DNA of 64,000 nt, from NCBI GenBank assembly GCA_951813065.1, contig CATOTH010000005.1:186001-250000 (forward strand). Direction: 5' to 3'. The position numbers and the translations under genes were made by a program. This document shows, one piece after another, positions 34,446 to 43,595 of this stretch. The stretch's first letter is position 1, and each line of letters starts with the position of its first letter. The DNA comes from an uncultured Bryobacterales bacterium. Lineage in GTDB: Bacteria; Acidobacteriota; Terriglobia; Bryobacterales; UBA6623. Under the pieces are notes generated by a model, which did not search any database, was not told the DNA's origin, and saw nothing but the letters and a program-made list of their open reading frames with translations.

Positions 34446-35903
34446 CTAGCCCTCGACCTGATAATTCGGGGCCTCGGTCGTGATCAACACGTCGTGCACG
34501 TGAGCCTCGCGCAGGCCGGCCGGCGAGATCCGCACGAACCGGGTGTCGGTCCGCATTGCGTCGATCGTGCCGCAGCCGCAGTACCCCATCCCGGCGCGTA
34601 GGCCGCCGACCAATTGATGCACCAGGTCCCCCAACGGGCCCTTGTGCGGCACCCGGCCCTCGACGCCTTCCGGCACAAGCTTGCCGTGCTGGTCGCCTTG
34701 CTCGTACCGGTCGCTGCCCTGGCTCATGGCTCCGAGCGAGCCCATCCCTCGGTAGGTCTTGTAGGTGCGACCCTGGTACAGCACCGTCCTTCCGGGGCTC
34801 TCCTCCGTCCCGGCCAGCAGCCCTCCAACCATGACGCAGTGAGCGCCCGCCGCGATCGCCTTCGAGATGTCGCCGGAATACTTGATCCCGCCGTCCGAGA
34901 TGACCGGGACCCCGCTACCTTCTGCCGCCTTGACGCATTCGGAAACCGCCGTGATCTGGGGCACTCCAGCACCGGATACGATCCTTGTCGTGCAAATCGA
35001 GCCGGGACCGATGCCGACCTTGACGCCGTCGACGCCAATCCTGATCAGGTCGCGGGTCGCTTCGGCGGTCGCCACGTTGCCGGCCACAAGCTGAACATCC
35101 GGAAGCGCCTCCCGCAAGGCTCTCACAGCCTCCTCGACCCGGCTCGAGTGGCCGTGAGCCGTGTCCACAACGACGACGTCGACGTTCTTGGCGCAAAGCG
35201 CCTGGGCGCGTTCCAGGTAGTCCCCCTTCGCCCCGACAGCCGCTGCGACACGGAGCCTGCCTCGGTCATCCTTGGCCGCATTGGGGAATCGGCGCTTTTT
35301 CTGGATGTCCTTGACTGTTATCAGACCCTTTAGAACCATGTTCGGCCCGACAACCAGGAGCTTCTCGATCCGATGCTGGTGGAGCAGCTTTTCCGCCTCT
35401 TCGAGCGTGGTACCAACCGGCACCGTGATCAGGTTGTCCTTGGTCATCACTTCCTGGACACGCAGGTCGTGGCGATGTTCGAAACGCAGGTCGCGATTCG
35501 TAAGGATGCCGACCAACTTGTTGCCCTTGGTTACCGGCACACCGGAAATCCGGTATCTCGACATCAGCTCAAGCGCGTCGCTGATGCGGGCTTTCGGGGA
35601 CACCGTGATCGGGTCGACGATCATGCCCGACTCGCTGCGCTTGACGCGATCCACCTCCTCTGCCTGCCGCTCGATCGTCATGTTGCGGTGAACGACCGCC
35701 AAGCCACCGTGCCGGGCAAGGGCGATCGCCAGCCTGGACTCGCTCACCGTGTCCATCGCAGCGCTCAGAATCGGAATGTTGATGGCTACGCTGCGGGTGA
35801 CTTGGGTACGCGTATCAACCTCGCTCGGAAGGACCTCGCTGCGGGCCGGAAGCAGCAGAACGTCATCGAAGGTGAGCGCAAGAGGCAGCGATTCTGTGAC
35901 CAT
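34446..35903 (-). CDS. guaB: Inosine-5'-monophosphate dehydrogenase
   Basis: A 485-aa IMP dehydrogenase that oxidises IMP to XMP with NAD+, the step before GMP synthase. TIM-barrel start [18 protein letters not shown]; two CBS domains at about residues 95-205 ([35 protein letters not shown]); the catalytic Cys in [11 protein letters not shown]; the flap [17 protein letters not shown] 35903 starts 5 nt after a TAGAAT box, without a Shine-Dalgarno, so the mRNA may be leaderless. The open frame continues upstream to 36107 but overlaps the promoter. It is 34 kb from guaA in this window. Confidence 0.97.
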   Translation of the reverse strand: MVTESLPLALTFDDVLLLPARSEVLPSEVDTRTQVTRSVAINIPILSAAMDTVSESRLAIALARHGGLAVVHRNMTIERQAEEVDRVKRSESGMIVDPITVSPKARISDALELMSRYRISGVPVTKGNKLVGILTNRDLRFEHRHDLRVQEVMTKDNLITVPVGTTLEEAEKLLHQHRIEKLLVVGPNMVLKGLITVKDIQKKRRFPNAAKDDRGRLRVAAAVGAKGDYLERAQALCAKNVDVVVVDTAHGHSSRVEEAVRALREALPDVQLVAGNVATAEATRDLIRIGVDGVKVGIGPGSICTTRIVSGAGVPQITAVSECVKAAEGSGVPVISDGGIKYSGDISKAIAAGAHCVMVGGLLAGTEESPGRTVLYQGRTYKTYRGMGSLGAMSQGSDRYEQGDQHGKLVPEGVEGRVPHKGPLGDLVHQLVGGLRAGMGYCGCGTIDAMRTDTRFVRISPAGLREAHVHDVLITTEAPNYQVEG

Positions 35904-35908
35904 GCACC

Positions 35909-35936
35909 ATTCTAGCTTGCGGCGTTCAGCGAACAA
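35909..35936 (-). promoter_or_regulatory. Leaderless-type guaB promoter
   Basis: On the minus strand: TTGTTC (35936-35931), 16 bp, TAGAAT (35914-35909), then 5 nt to the ATG at 35903. Confidence 0.5.
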
Positions 35937-36004
35937 GCCAGTACAGGGCCAGCTCGCTGACCGGCCAAGGTCCCACTCAGGCGCATTCGGAACGGTTTGC
36001 CACA

Positions 36005-37117
36005 ATGGGTCCCATGATCCGGAACTTTGCTTGCCGAGGCGGGCACCGTCTCCTGCTCGTTTGCGCCCTGCTGTTGCCGTTTGCCGACGCGATTGCCGAA
36101 ACAACAAGGATCGGCTTCATCGGCCTGCGGCACGGTCATAGCTGGCGTCAACTCCAGGACATTTCAGGCATCACCGAAGCCGAGTTCGTCGGCGTGGCCG
36201 AATCCATCCCGGAACTTGTCAAGGCGGCGAAGGAAGTCCAGCCAGACGCATATTACGCTTCCGACTACCGCAACTTCGTCAAAGAGCGACAGCCCGAAAT
36301 CGTCTGGGCATTCGTCGAAAACAACCGTCATCTGGAGATTGTCGAGTTTCTGGCCCCTCTCGGCGTCCACGTGATTTTCGAGAAGCCGCTGGCGGGATCC
36401 TACCGGGATGCAGTGCGAATTCAGGAAATCGCCCGCAAGCACGGCATCAAGGTGATGACGAACTACCAGATGGCTTGGCTGCCATCCAATCAAGCGATGC
36501 GGCGGTTGGCGTCGGAAGGCAAGGTCGGCAGGATCTGGAGGCTACATGGCGTCGTCGGCAACGGCGGGCCGTCGCCGCGGAACGCCACCAGCAAGGTCTT
36601 CTTCGACTGGCTGACCGATCCCGACGCCAACGGGGGCGGCGCGTTGGTCGACTTCGGAATCTACAACGCGATCTGGGCAGTCTGGCATCTCGGGTTGCCG
36701 GAGCGTGTCTACGCATCCATCCACCAGTTGCAGCCGGAGCGGTTCCCCAAAGTGGACGACAACGCCGTGCTGGTCCTCTCCTACCCGAACCATGTCGGAG
36801 TGTTCGAAGCCAGTTGGAACCTGCCACGCGGCTTCCGGCAATTGGAGATCTTCGGCGACCAGGGTAGTCTCTTTGTGACCCGAGACCAGGTCGCTTTCGG
36901 CGACGGGCGCAAGGCTCCGGTCCCGATGGAACTCAGCCAACCTGATGCGGCTGCGAGCAACCCGGTCCGGTACATGATCGATCGGGTGAGCCGCGACAAG
37001 CCGCTCGAGCACATCGTGGCCCTCGACATCAATGTCGACGCGGTCCAAATCCTCGAAGCCGCCAAGGTCTCGGCGAAGGCCGGCCGGGAAGTGCCACTTC
37101 CGCTGCCGCGGCCATGA
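36005..37117 (+). CDS. Secreted Gfo/Idh/MocA-family oxidoreductase
   Basis: A 370-aa protein with a Sec-type signal peptide ([17 protein letters not shown]) rather than a Tat signal. The Rossmann motif is altered to [24 protein letters not shown] and the lysine motif VIFEKPLAG follow; [18 protein letters not shown] carries the usual Asp. The start is ATG 36005 or ATG 36014. It is divergent from guaB and converges with the second sulfatase. A Sec-exported nucleotide-binding protein would have to fold and find its cofactor outside the cytoplasm, which is odd; lipid anchoring or cofactor-free activity are alternatives. Confidence 0.85.
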   Translation: MGPMIRNFACRGGHRLLLVCALLLPFADAIAETTRIGFIGLRHGHSWRQLQDISGITEAEFVGVAESIPELVKAAKEVQPDAYYASDYRNFVKERQPEIVWAFVENNRHLEIVEFLAPLGVHVIFEKPLAGSYRDAVRIQEIARKHGIKVMTNYQMAWLPSNQAMRRLASEGKVGRIWRLHGVVGNGGPSPRNATSKVFFDWLTDPDANGGGALVDFGIYNAIWAVWHLGLPERVYASIHQLQPERFPKVDDNAVLVLSYPNHVGVFEASWNLPRGFRQLEIFGDQGSLFVTRDQVAFGDGRKAPVPMELSQPDAAASNPVRYMIDRVSRDKPLEHIVALDINVDAVQILEAAKVSAKAGREVPLPLPRP

Positions 37118-37186
37118 CTCCGGGGTAGTGCTTCGCCGCTTGCCTGGGCCTTTCGGGCACTTCTCGGAGACGGCAGGTCGCGGGCC

Positions 37187-38500
37187 CTATTCGTCTGGCG
37201 ACGTTTCGGCCGCTACCCGCGCCTCGTAGGCGCTTAGCCGGTCGCGCAGTTCCGCCACGATCTCGGGATGCTCCTCGGCAACGTTGTAGCGTTCGGAGGA
37301 ATCGATGTCGAGTTGGAAGAGCTCGTCCCCGTCCACCGTCCGCAGCTTCCACGGTCCGACCCGGATGCCCTGCGCTCGCGAACCGTGGTGATAGATGAAG
37401 TCTCGGCGCGGAGACTGATTGACGCCACCCTCCCAGAACTCTGTCATGTCATGCCCGTCTCCTCCGGGCGGCGGCTCCGCCCCGCCGACCGAGAGCAGCG
37501 TCTGGTATATGTCCAGCGTCGCGCCCATCTCGGCGGACACGCTGCCGGCGGGCACCCTCCCGGGCCACCTGACGATGAACGGCACCCGGACGCCGCCCTC
37601 ATAAGTCGTGTGCTTGGCGCCCCGCAACGGTCCGGGCGAACCCGCGTGCCAGGGCCTGACGCCGCCCGACAGCATGCGGCCCGGCAGGTTCAGCCATGGC
37701 CCGTTGTCGCTGGTGAAGATCACGATCGTGTCCTCCCGCTTGCCGCTTTCCCCCAGGGCCCGCAGGATTTCGCCCGCGGACCAATCGATCGCTTCGATCA
37801 CGTCGCCGTACAGACCGGCCCGCGATGTTCCGCGGAACACCCCGGCTGTGCGGAGCGGCAGGTGCGGCATGCTGTAGGCCAGGTACACGAAGAAGGGTTC
37901 GCCGGACTCCTCGCGGATGAACTTCACCACCTCGTCCGTGTACCGGATCGTCAATTGGTCTTGATCGACCGGATGCTCGACCTTCTCGGCATTGCGGTAG
38001 AGCCAGAGGGGCTCGTCAGTCTGCACCCATGGCTTGATCATGTCGTTGGAGTACGGAAGCCCGAACCACTCGTCGAACCCCTTTCCGACCGGCAAGTACT
38101 CTTCTCGCGCATACCCGAGATGCCACTTGCCTGCCATCGCCGTGCGGTAACCCGCCGACCGCAGACCCTGCGCCAGGGTCGTCAGGTCGGACGGAATTCC
38201 TCCGTCACCGCCAACGCTCGTGCGGCCGACGGCCGTGCGGCTCGGGTAGCGGCCCAGCAACAGTTGCGTCCGTGCCGGAACGCAGGACGGAGCGGAATAG
38301 AACGACGTCATTCGTAACCCCTCCGCCGCCAAGCTATCGAGGTTTGGGGTGCGGATCGTCGGATTCCCGTAGCTTCCCAGGTCGCCGTAGCCCAGGTCGT
38401 CCGCAAACATCAGGACGATGTTCGGAGCGGACCACCCGAGAGTGGTGCCGCCCATCAACAGCCAGATCAGGGACAAGAGAGTAGGACGCATCAACGCCAT
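37187..38500 (-). CDS. Secreted sulfatase (formylglycine-type)
   Basis: A 437-aa arylsulfatase-like enzyme with a signal peptide (LLSLIWLLMGGTTLGWS). Metal site FADDLGYGD (D34, D35), active-site signature CVPAR at 73-77 (PSCVPARTQLLLGR), GKWHLG, and FTSDNGPWLNLPG. The ATG at 38500 gives the signal peptide, so the longer open frame to 38545 is not used. It needs a formylglycine-generating enzyme encoded elsewhere. It is one of two sulfatases in the window and likely removes sulfate from glycans outside the cell membrane. Confidence 0.93.
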   Translation of the reverse strand: MALMRPTLLSLIWLLMGGTTLGWSAPNIVLMFADDLGYGDLGSYGNPTIRTPNLDSLAAEGLRMTSFYSAPSCVPARTQLLLGRYPSRTAVGRTSVGGDGGIPSDLTTLAQGLRSAGYRTAMAGKWHLGYAREEYLPVGKGFDEWFGLPYSNDMIKPWVQTDEPLWLYRNAEKVEHPVDQDQLTIRYTDEVVKFIREESGEPFFVYLAYSMPHLPLRTAGVFRGTSRAGLYGDVIEAIDWSAGEILRALGESGKREDTIVIFTSDNGPWLNLPGRMLSGGVRPWHAGSPGPLRGAKHTTYEGGVRVPFIVRWPGRVPAGSVSAEMGATLDIYQTLLSVGGAEPPPGGDGHDMTEFWEGGVNQSPRRDFIYHHGSRAQGIRVGPWKLRTVDGDELFQLDIDSSERYNVAEEHPEIVAELRDRLSAYEARVAAETSPDE

Positions 38501-38654
38501 TATCGCGTCTCGGCCCCCCGTCTGGACGGTCTTGTCAGAATCCACCCGACTCCGATCTCACGATCAGGCACATCGAAACGGGTTCGAGGGACGCAGGCGA
38601 GCGAGGCGCCGAACTCGACCGTACCGCGTTTCTCGGGCAGTGATCGGAGTTTCC

Positions 38655-38670
38655 GTCCGGTCCGCCGGAC
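38655..38670 (-). terminator. Short GC-rich hairpin after panC
   Basis: GTCCGG (38655-38660), loop TCCG, CCGGAC (38665-38670) lies 5 bp beyond the panC stop in the direction of transcription. There is no T-tract. Confidence 0.35.
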
Positions 38671-38674
38671 GCCG

Positions 38675-39529
38675 CTACGAGGGAGTCGCCAGGACATTGT
38701 CGATCAGCCGGGTCTTGCCGAGAAAAGCGGCCGCGGCGATACGGACCGGGCCAGTGACGCGCTCGACCGGCTTGAGCGTGTCCGGGTCCACGATTTCGAA
38801 GTAGTCGAGCCGGATTAACGGTTCCCGATCCAGGACGGCCCCGGCATTGTCACGAAGCACGGCCGCACAGGACTCGCCTTGCTGGATTGCTTGCCGCGCT
38901 GCCCTCAGCGAGCGCGCGAGCGCCGGGGCGGACGCCCTCTCGTCCGCATTGAGGTGGGCGTTCCTCGAACTGATGGCAAGACCGTCCGGCTCCCGGACGG
39001 TTTCCACGCCGACGATCCGAACCGGCAGGTTCGCATCCTCCACGATGCGCCGCACTATGACGAGCTGCTGATAGTCCTTCTCGCCAAAACAAGCGAAATC
39101 GGGTTGCACGATGTTCAGGAGCTTCATTACAACCGTGGCCACGCCGAGAAAGTGACCCGGGCGACTCGCGCCGCAAAGACCGTCGGCGAGGCCTTCGATC
39201 TCGACGGTCATGACCGGAGGGCGCGGATACATCTCGTCCTGAGAAGGGGCGAACACCACGTCGACGCCGTGCCGGTCGCAGATCTGAAGGTCAGATTCAA
39301 GATCCCTCGGATACTTCCTCAAGTCATCCTGCCGGTCGAACTGCAGCGGATTGACGAAGAGCGTGGCAACAAGCAGGTCACAATCGGGCCGCGCCCGGTC
39401 GAACAGAGCCGTGTGCCCGGCGTGCAGCGCGCCCATGGTCGGCACGCATCCGACCCGCAGCCCGGCCAGCTTGGCGCGGCTGACTCGTTCCCGGAGAGCG
39501 GCAATGGCCGCTATGCACTCCGTGGCCAT
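38675..39529 (-). CDS. panC: Pantothenate synthetase
   Basis: A 284-aa enzyme that joins pantoate and beta-alanine with ATP, the last step of pantothenate synthesis. Nucleotidyltransferase motifs: VPTMGALHAGHTAL (HIGH-like), LFVNPLQFDRQDDLRKYPR, FGEKDYQQLVIVRR (KD), and AISSRNAHLN. Last gene of a putative operon, 5 bp after panB. Confidence 0.96.
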   Translation of the reverse strand: MATECIAAIAALRERVSRAKLAGLRVGCVPTMGALHAGHTALFDRARPDCDLLVATLFVNPLQFDRQDDLRKYPRDLESDLQICDRHGVDVVFAPSQDEMYPRPPVMTVEIEGLADGLCGASRPGHFLGVATVVMKLLNIVQPDFACFGEKDYQQLVIVRRIVEDANLPVRIVGVETVREPDGLAISSRNAHLNADERASAPALARSLRAARQAIQQGESCAAVLRDNAGAVLDREPLIRLDYFEIVDPDTLKPVERVTGPVRIAAAAFLGKTRLIDNVLATPS

Positions 39530-39534
39530 TCGCC

Positions 39535-40380
39535 TCAGTCTGGATAGCTGCCGCTCAAGGACCGCTTGCGGACGGGCGGGAAGGCGCCGTCACGGACCTC
39601 GCGGACATAGTCCTCGGCCGCCGCCGTCATCTGCCGCCCCAGATCGGCGTACTGCTTGACGAACTTGGGCACGAACTCGTCGTACAGCCCGAACGCGTCG
39701 TGGCTGACCAGGACCTGCCCGTCGCAGTGCGGTCCCGCGCCGATGCCAATCGTGGGGATATCGAGCAACTCCGTGGCCTCCAATGCCACGGCCTCGGGAA
39801 TTGATTCCAGCACGATCGCGAACGCGCCCGCGGCCTGTAACGCCTGAGCGCTCTCGAGAAGCTTGCGAGCCTCGGTGGCGCTCTTGGCCTGCTTGCGGAA
39901 CCCTCCGAGCTGGTGCACGGATTGCGGTGTCAATCCCAGGTGGCCCATGACGGGAATGCCCGCTTCCACCAGCCGCTGGCAGACCTCGAGCACGGAGTGG
40001 CCGCCCTCGATCTTGACCGCCTGCGCGCCGGCCTCGCGCACTAGGCGCCCGGCGGCCCGGACGGCGTCGGGAACCCCGGTGTGGCAGCTCAGGAACGGCA
40101 TGTCGGCAACGACAAGCGCCCTGGAAACACCGCGCGAAACAGCTGCCGTGTGATGCACCATCGCGTCCACCGTGACCGGTAGGGTGTTGTCGTGCCCGAG
40201 CACCACCATGCCGAGAGAATCCCCGACCAGAAGCACATCGACACCCGCGCGGTCCAGCAGACGCGCCATGGTGAAGTCGTACGCCGTGAGCATGGCGATG
40301 CGCTCGCCCTGCCGCTTCATGCGAATCAAGTCCGTCGTTCGAACGGACCGCTCAAAATCCCGCACCCTAGTGTTCCCCAT
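39535..40380 (-). CDS. panB: 3-methyl-2-oxobutanoate hydroxymethyltransferase
   Basis: A 281-aa TIM-barrel enzyme that makes ketopantoate from ketoisovalerate and methylene-THF. Motifs: AMLTAYDFTMARLLD, VLLVGDSLGMVVLGH, ADMPFLSC, VKIEGG, GHLGLTPQSVHQLGG and IGIGAGPHCDGQVLV. Its start overlaps the stop of the DUF2520 gene by 14 bp, and panC follows at 5 bp. FolD (57717-58658) supplies the methylene-THF pool elsewhere in the window. Confidence 0.97.
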   Translation of the reverse strand: MGNTRVRDFERSVRTTDLIRMKRQGERIAMLTAYDFTMARLLDRAGVDVLLVGDSLGMVVLGHDNTLPVTVDAMVHHTAAVSRGVSRALVVADMPFLSCHTGVPDAVRAAGRLVREAGAQAVKIEGGHSVLEVCQRLVEAGIPVMGHLGLTPQSVHQLGGFRKQAKSATEARKLLESAQALQAAGAFAIVLESIPEAVALEATELLDIPTIGIGAGPHCDGQVLVSHDAFGLYDEFVPKFVKQYADLGRQMTAAAEDYVREVRDGAFPPVRKRSLSGSYPD

Positions 40381-41227
40381 CCAGCAAGGCTTGCAATGCC
40401 GCCACCGCTTCAGGCTCCAGCCCGCGACGAATCGCCAGCGGCAACAGGTATCGAGCGAGTTGCCGGTACAAGGCTTGCTCCGTGCCGAAGCTCCCGTCCA
40501 TTGCGTCCAAGTGACGCCGGACCGTACCTGCGTCGCCTCTGGCGATCGGGCCGGTCAGCGCTTGCACCGAACTCATTGTAAACGCATTCTCCATGCTTGC
40601 CTCCATCAACGGGCGCAAGGCGCGGCGAGCTTCAGCCCGAGAGGCGCCCGCCGATTCCATCAGGCACGTCGCCGCGGCGACCAGGCCCACTGCGAAGTTG
40701 CTCGCGAAAACAGCGGCGGCGTGATACAGCGGCAGCCGGTCCTCCGAGACGCTCAAGGTCGTTCCGCCGAGCGATTGCGCCAGCGATCGGCACCACGAGA
40801 GTGCCTCCTCACCGCGACCGCAAACGCCGAACGTGGACCCTGGCAGCAACTGCACTCCGGACCGGGCGTCGGGCACCGTCTGCAGGGGATGGAACGTGGC
40901 GCAAGCAGTGCCGCGCTCCGGCAACGGACTCAAGTCCGACGGGCCGAGGGCTCCGCACGTCTGCACTACTACCCGGGGAGGTCGTTTGGCGAGCTGTCCA
41001 GCAACGGACGGAACGGCCCGGTCGGGCACGGCAACGACGACGCAATCGCTGCGGTTCGCGAGCTCCTCCAGAGTCGCGGCCCGCGCTGGTGGGCCGATGA
41101 ACTCGACAGCCTCGTCCGGGCGGCCCCGCGACGCGACCAGGATCATGAACTTCGGAGCCAGCAACCGGCCCAGCGCCTGACCGACGCTGCCAGCGCCGAC
41201 GATCCCCAACGTTGCCGTGCGAGCCAT
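40367..41227 (-). CDS. Rossmann/DUF2520 oxidoreductase, candidate ketopantoate reductase
   Basis: A 286-aa protein with an N-terminal NAD(P)-binding motif (LGIVGAGSVGQALGRLL), VVAVPDRAV and the FHPLQTVPD segment. The C-terminal all-helical DUF2520 domain (LYHAAAVFASNFAVGLVAAA) resembles 6-phosphogluconate-type dehydrogenases. It overlaps panB by 14 bp and precedes panB-panC, so the missing ketopantoate reductase step (normally PanE or IlvC) is its likely job. A non-PanE reductase, PanG, is known from Francisella; membership of that family is an inference I could not check. Confidence 0.75.
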   Translation of the reverse strand: MARTATLGIVGAGSVGQALGRLLAPKFMILVASRGRPDEAVEFIGPPARAATLEELANRSDCVVVAVPDRAVPSVAGQLAKRPPRVVVQTCGALGPSDLSPLPERGTACATFHPLQTVPDARSGVQLLPGSTFGVCGRGEEALSWCRSLAQSLGGTTLSVSEDRLPLYHAAAVFASNFAVGLVAAATCLMESAGASRAEARRALRPLMEASMENAFTMSSVQALTGPIARGDAGTVRRHLDAMDGSFGTEQALYRQLARYLLPLAIRRGLEPEAVAALQALLDGEH

Positions 41228-41292
41228 CTTCGGTTGTCGCGGCGCGCCCTTGCCAATTGACCTCGCCCGAACCCGCTGAATCCCGAGAGCGG

Positions 41293-41715
41293 CTAGACGC
41301 CAGCCCGCTGGGGACGGTTCTCCCGAAGGTAGTTCACGATCGACTCCAGGGAGACGCCGGTCTGAAATATCCTGGCGACGCCAAGGTCCTCAAGCACCGG
41401 CACGTCCGCGTCCGGAATGATGCCGCCGACCACGAGCCGGATATCGGCCCCGCCCGCCTGCTTCAGCAAGTCGAGCACGCGCGGGACGATCGCCATGTGC
41501 GCCCCGGAAAGAATCGAAAGGCCGATGAACTCCACATCCTCCTGGATCGCCGCGTTGACAATCTGCTCGGGCGACTGCCGCAACCCGGCGTAAACAACCT
41601 CCATGCCGGCGTCGCGCAACGCCCGGGCAATGACCTTGGCCCCACGGTCATGGCCGTCGAGGCCGGGCTTGGCCACGAGCACCCGTATGGGCGGCGCTGG
41701 CGAGGGTTCGGACAC
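41293..41715 (-). CDS. Methylmalonyl-CoA mutase-type B12-binding subunit
   Basis: A 140-aa stand-alone cobalamin-binding domain: [19 protein letters not shown] contains the DxHxxG motif that holds B12 base-off, with LSILSGAH and [12 protein letters not shown] further on. The start GTG 41715 (AGGA upstream) gives the usual length for small subunits. The open frame extends to 41868 without family similarity. No catalytic subunit or MeaB is in the window. It lies 65 bp upstream of the pantothenate operon on the same strand, possibly as its first gene. Confidence 0.85.
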   Translation of the reverse strand: MSEPSPAPPIRVLVAKPGLDGHDRGAKVIARALRDAGMEVVYAGLRQSPEQIVNAAIQEDVEFIGLSILSGAHMAIVPRVLDLLKQAGGADIRLVVGGIIPDADVPVLEDLGVARIFQTGVSLESIVNYLRENRPQRAGV

Positions 41716-41837
41716 TCGGTCCCATCCTACCAGCGCAATGTCAAGGACATCTTGAGCGGGAACCATGTCCGAAGTCTCCACCCGCCGGGCGGCCCGCAAG
41801 AAATCAGGCCCCTGGCAGACGGCGGCAGGATAGGGGG

Positions 41838-41969
41838 TCATGGCACCATCGAACGTTGTTCTTGCCACGCTCCATAGCGATAGATCACTCGGAGAGCGTC
41901 AAGGGCGTCACTGGGCTTGCCAACCAGGTCATCTTCGTCTGGTTCGAATTCACCATGGCAAGGGCTCCC
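41838..41969 (-). pseudogene. Headless 3' gene remnant
   Basis: A 43-codon open stretch ending in TGA (41838-41840), with no start codon before its middle. Its translation is protein-like: GEFEPDEDDLVGKPSDAL then [20 protein letters not shown]. It is cut off by a TAG at 41970-41972. I do not recognise the family. It probably marks the end of a gene lost when the island formed. Confidence 0.35.
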
Positions 41970-42182
41970 CTAATCCGGCTTGGGCCGAGTTAGCCAGCAC
42001 AATCTTTGGAAATCGACCCTTTTGCAAGATCCCGAAGGAAGACGGATTTTGTACGAGGCTCACTACATTAGATCGGATCATCCGAGTTAAGCCCAGGCCG
42101 CCGTCATCCAGTAAGCAACCCACCCCCGAACAACATGCGAACGAACGGTCAGTGCATATCTGGAAACATGGTTGGCGGATGC

Positions 42183-42199
42183 TTGACGTGCGACGTCAA
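42183..42199. repeat. Perfect inverted repeat TTGACGT-GCG-ACGTCAA
   Basis: Seven-bp arms with a 3-bp spacer, about 210 bp before the AAA ATPase start. It could be an operator of the pair or a chance palindrome. Confidence 0.35.
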
Positions 42200-42410
42200 A
42201 CAGATCGTCTCGACCGCCCCTTTCCGCCAACACCCCAACCGAACTGCAAGTCGCGGCGCGGTTGTTTCCGTCACTGGCACCTTGGCTCTTCCAAGGTGCA
42301 GCCCCTCAAGTCATTCCCGGCTCTGCCGCTAGCCCTTCGCCTCAGATGCAGAGACGATATCCTGAAGAGGCACCTTGGGGAGGCCTATCGGGCTTGCGGT
42401 GAGGCGACAT

Positions 42411-43595
42411 ATGATCGATTGCGTCCTACGCCAATTACGATTGTTCAGCTTCCGCAGCTTCGCGTTTGCGGACGTGGATTTTGAGAATCCCACGTTTGTC
42501 GTCGGGCGAAACGGATCGGGCAAGAGCAACTTCACCGATGCTCTCGCGTTCCTCTCAGCGGCCATGACATCCCCCCTGCAGGCTGTGATTGAGCGGCGTG
42601 GAGGATTCTCCGCAGCGTCCCATCGGAGTTCGGCAAGAGGCCGTCCAGCCAACCTAGCGCTCGCGGTGAACTTGCAGAATCCGGACGAAAATACGGACAG
42701 CGCTCGATACTGGATCGATCTGCGCCCCCGCAGAGGCAATGACTTCGAGGTTGCCTACGAGCATTGTGTCGCTGTTCGGTCCGATGGAAGGGAGGATTCG
42801 TTCGTTCGCAAGACCTCCAAGGGAACGACACTTTGGCGCAGCAGCATTGATGCACTTCAACCCGCTATCGAACCGCGAGCCTTGGCGCTGCCTCTAGTTG
42901 GCGGAGACAAGCGATTCTCGGCGATGTTTCGTTTTCTGGCCGGAATGCGGACTTACCGAATTGAGCCGGCAGCGCTACGCGCAATGCAGGACCCGGACGG
43001 TGGTTCGGGTCTGCGGTCGGATGGGCGAAATGCTGCCAGCGTGCTGCGTGAAATCCACCGCAAGTCTCCGGAGGAGGATTGGAACCGGATCTGCGAGTTG
43101 CTTGAGAGTGTTGTTCCTGGAACGGTTGCGGTCCGGCCGAAGAAGCACGGCAACAAGCTGACCCTAGAGTTCATGCAGACCCGGGAAGGGGCGGAGCCCG
43201 TCAAGTTCGAAGCCTTTAGCATGTCCGATGGTACGCTGCGTGTGCTGGGGCTGATCACGGCCGTGTTCCAGCGCCCAAAGCCGTCGCTTCTGGTCATTGA
43301 GGAACCGGAGGCATCGATTCACCCGGGAGCGCTAGGTGCAATCCTCGACGTGCTGCGGCTTGCCAGCCGTTCCATGCAGGTCGTCGTGACAACACATAGT
43401 CCAGACGTTCTCGACGCGAAGTGGATCGAGGATCGACACTTGCGTATCCTATCGTGGGATCACGGCTTCAGTCGTATCAACCGCGTTTCGAAAGCAGCGC
43501 AGACAGCCCTGGAACAGCGCATTATGGGCGCAGGGGAGTTGCTCCGATCGAACGCCCTGACACCCGAACAGCCGGCGACCGGGAATGAGCACTAG
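42411..43595 (+). CDS. AAA (ABC-like, AAA_21) ATPase of a putative two-gene defence module
   Basis: A 394-aa SMC/RecF-like ATPase. Walker A GRNGSGKSN at 32-40; ABC-type signature FSMSDGTLR at 269-277; Walker B LLVIEEPE at 293-300, followed by ASIHPGAL; H-loop THSPD at 328-332. There is no fused nuclease domain. ATG 42411 follows GGTGAGG. The stop overlaps the DUF4276 gene by 11 bp, so both are made together. Related ATPase plus TOPRIM pairs (PARIS, OLD/Gabija types) act in phage defence, with the ATPase sensing the invader and controlling the nuclease. That role is inferred here. Confidence 0.85.
   Translation: MIDCVLRQLRLFSFRSFAFADVDFENPTFVVGRNGSGKSNFTDALAFLSAAMTSPLQAVIERRGGFSAASHRSSARGRPANLALAVNLQNPDENTDSARYWIDLRPRRGNDFEVAYEHCVAVRSDGREDSFVRKTSKGTTLWRSSIDALQPAIEPRALALPLVGGDKRFSAMFRFLAGMRTYRIEPAALRAMQDPDGGSGLRSDGRNAASVLREIHRKSPEEDWNRICELLESVVPGTVAVRPKKHGNKLTLEFMQTREGAEPVKFEAFSMSDGTLRVLGLITAVFQRPKPSLLVIEEPEASIHPGALGAILDVLRLASRSMQVVVTTHSPDVLDAKWIEDRHLRILSWDHGFSRINRVSKAAQTALEQRIMGAGELLRSNALTPEQPATGNEH

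Larger units (their letters stand above)
41716..42410. other. Gene-poor region upstream of the AAA/DUF4276 pair
   Basis: About 700 bp without an intact gene. It holds a headless coding remnant (41838-41969, minus strand) and an inverted repeat at 42183-42199. A plus-strand open frame (41840-42484) exists but its translation lacks domain character and it overlaps the ATPase. The lower density and remnants suggest an insertion boundary. Confidence 0.45.

Noticed and set aside
41940..41957. T-loop-like GGTTCGAATTCACC suggesting a tRNA
   Set aside because: The position after the loop is T instead of the invariant C, and no acceptor or anticodon stem can be drawn around it.
41840..42484. 214-codon plus-strand open frame before the ATPase
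   Set aside because: Overlaps the ATPase start, lacks a ribosome-binding site and looks like non-coding translation.
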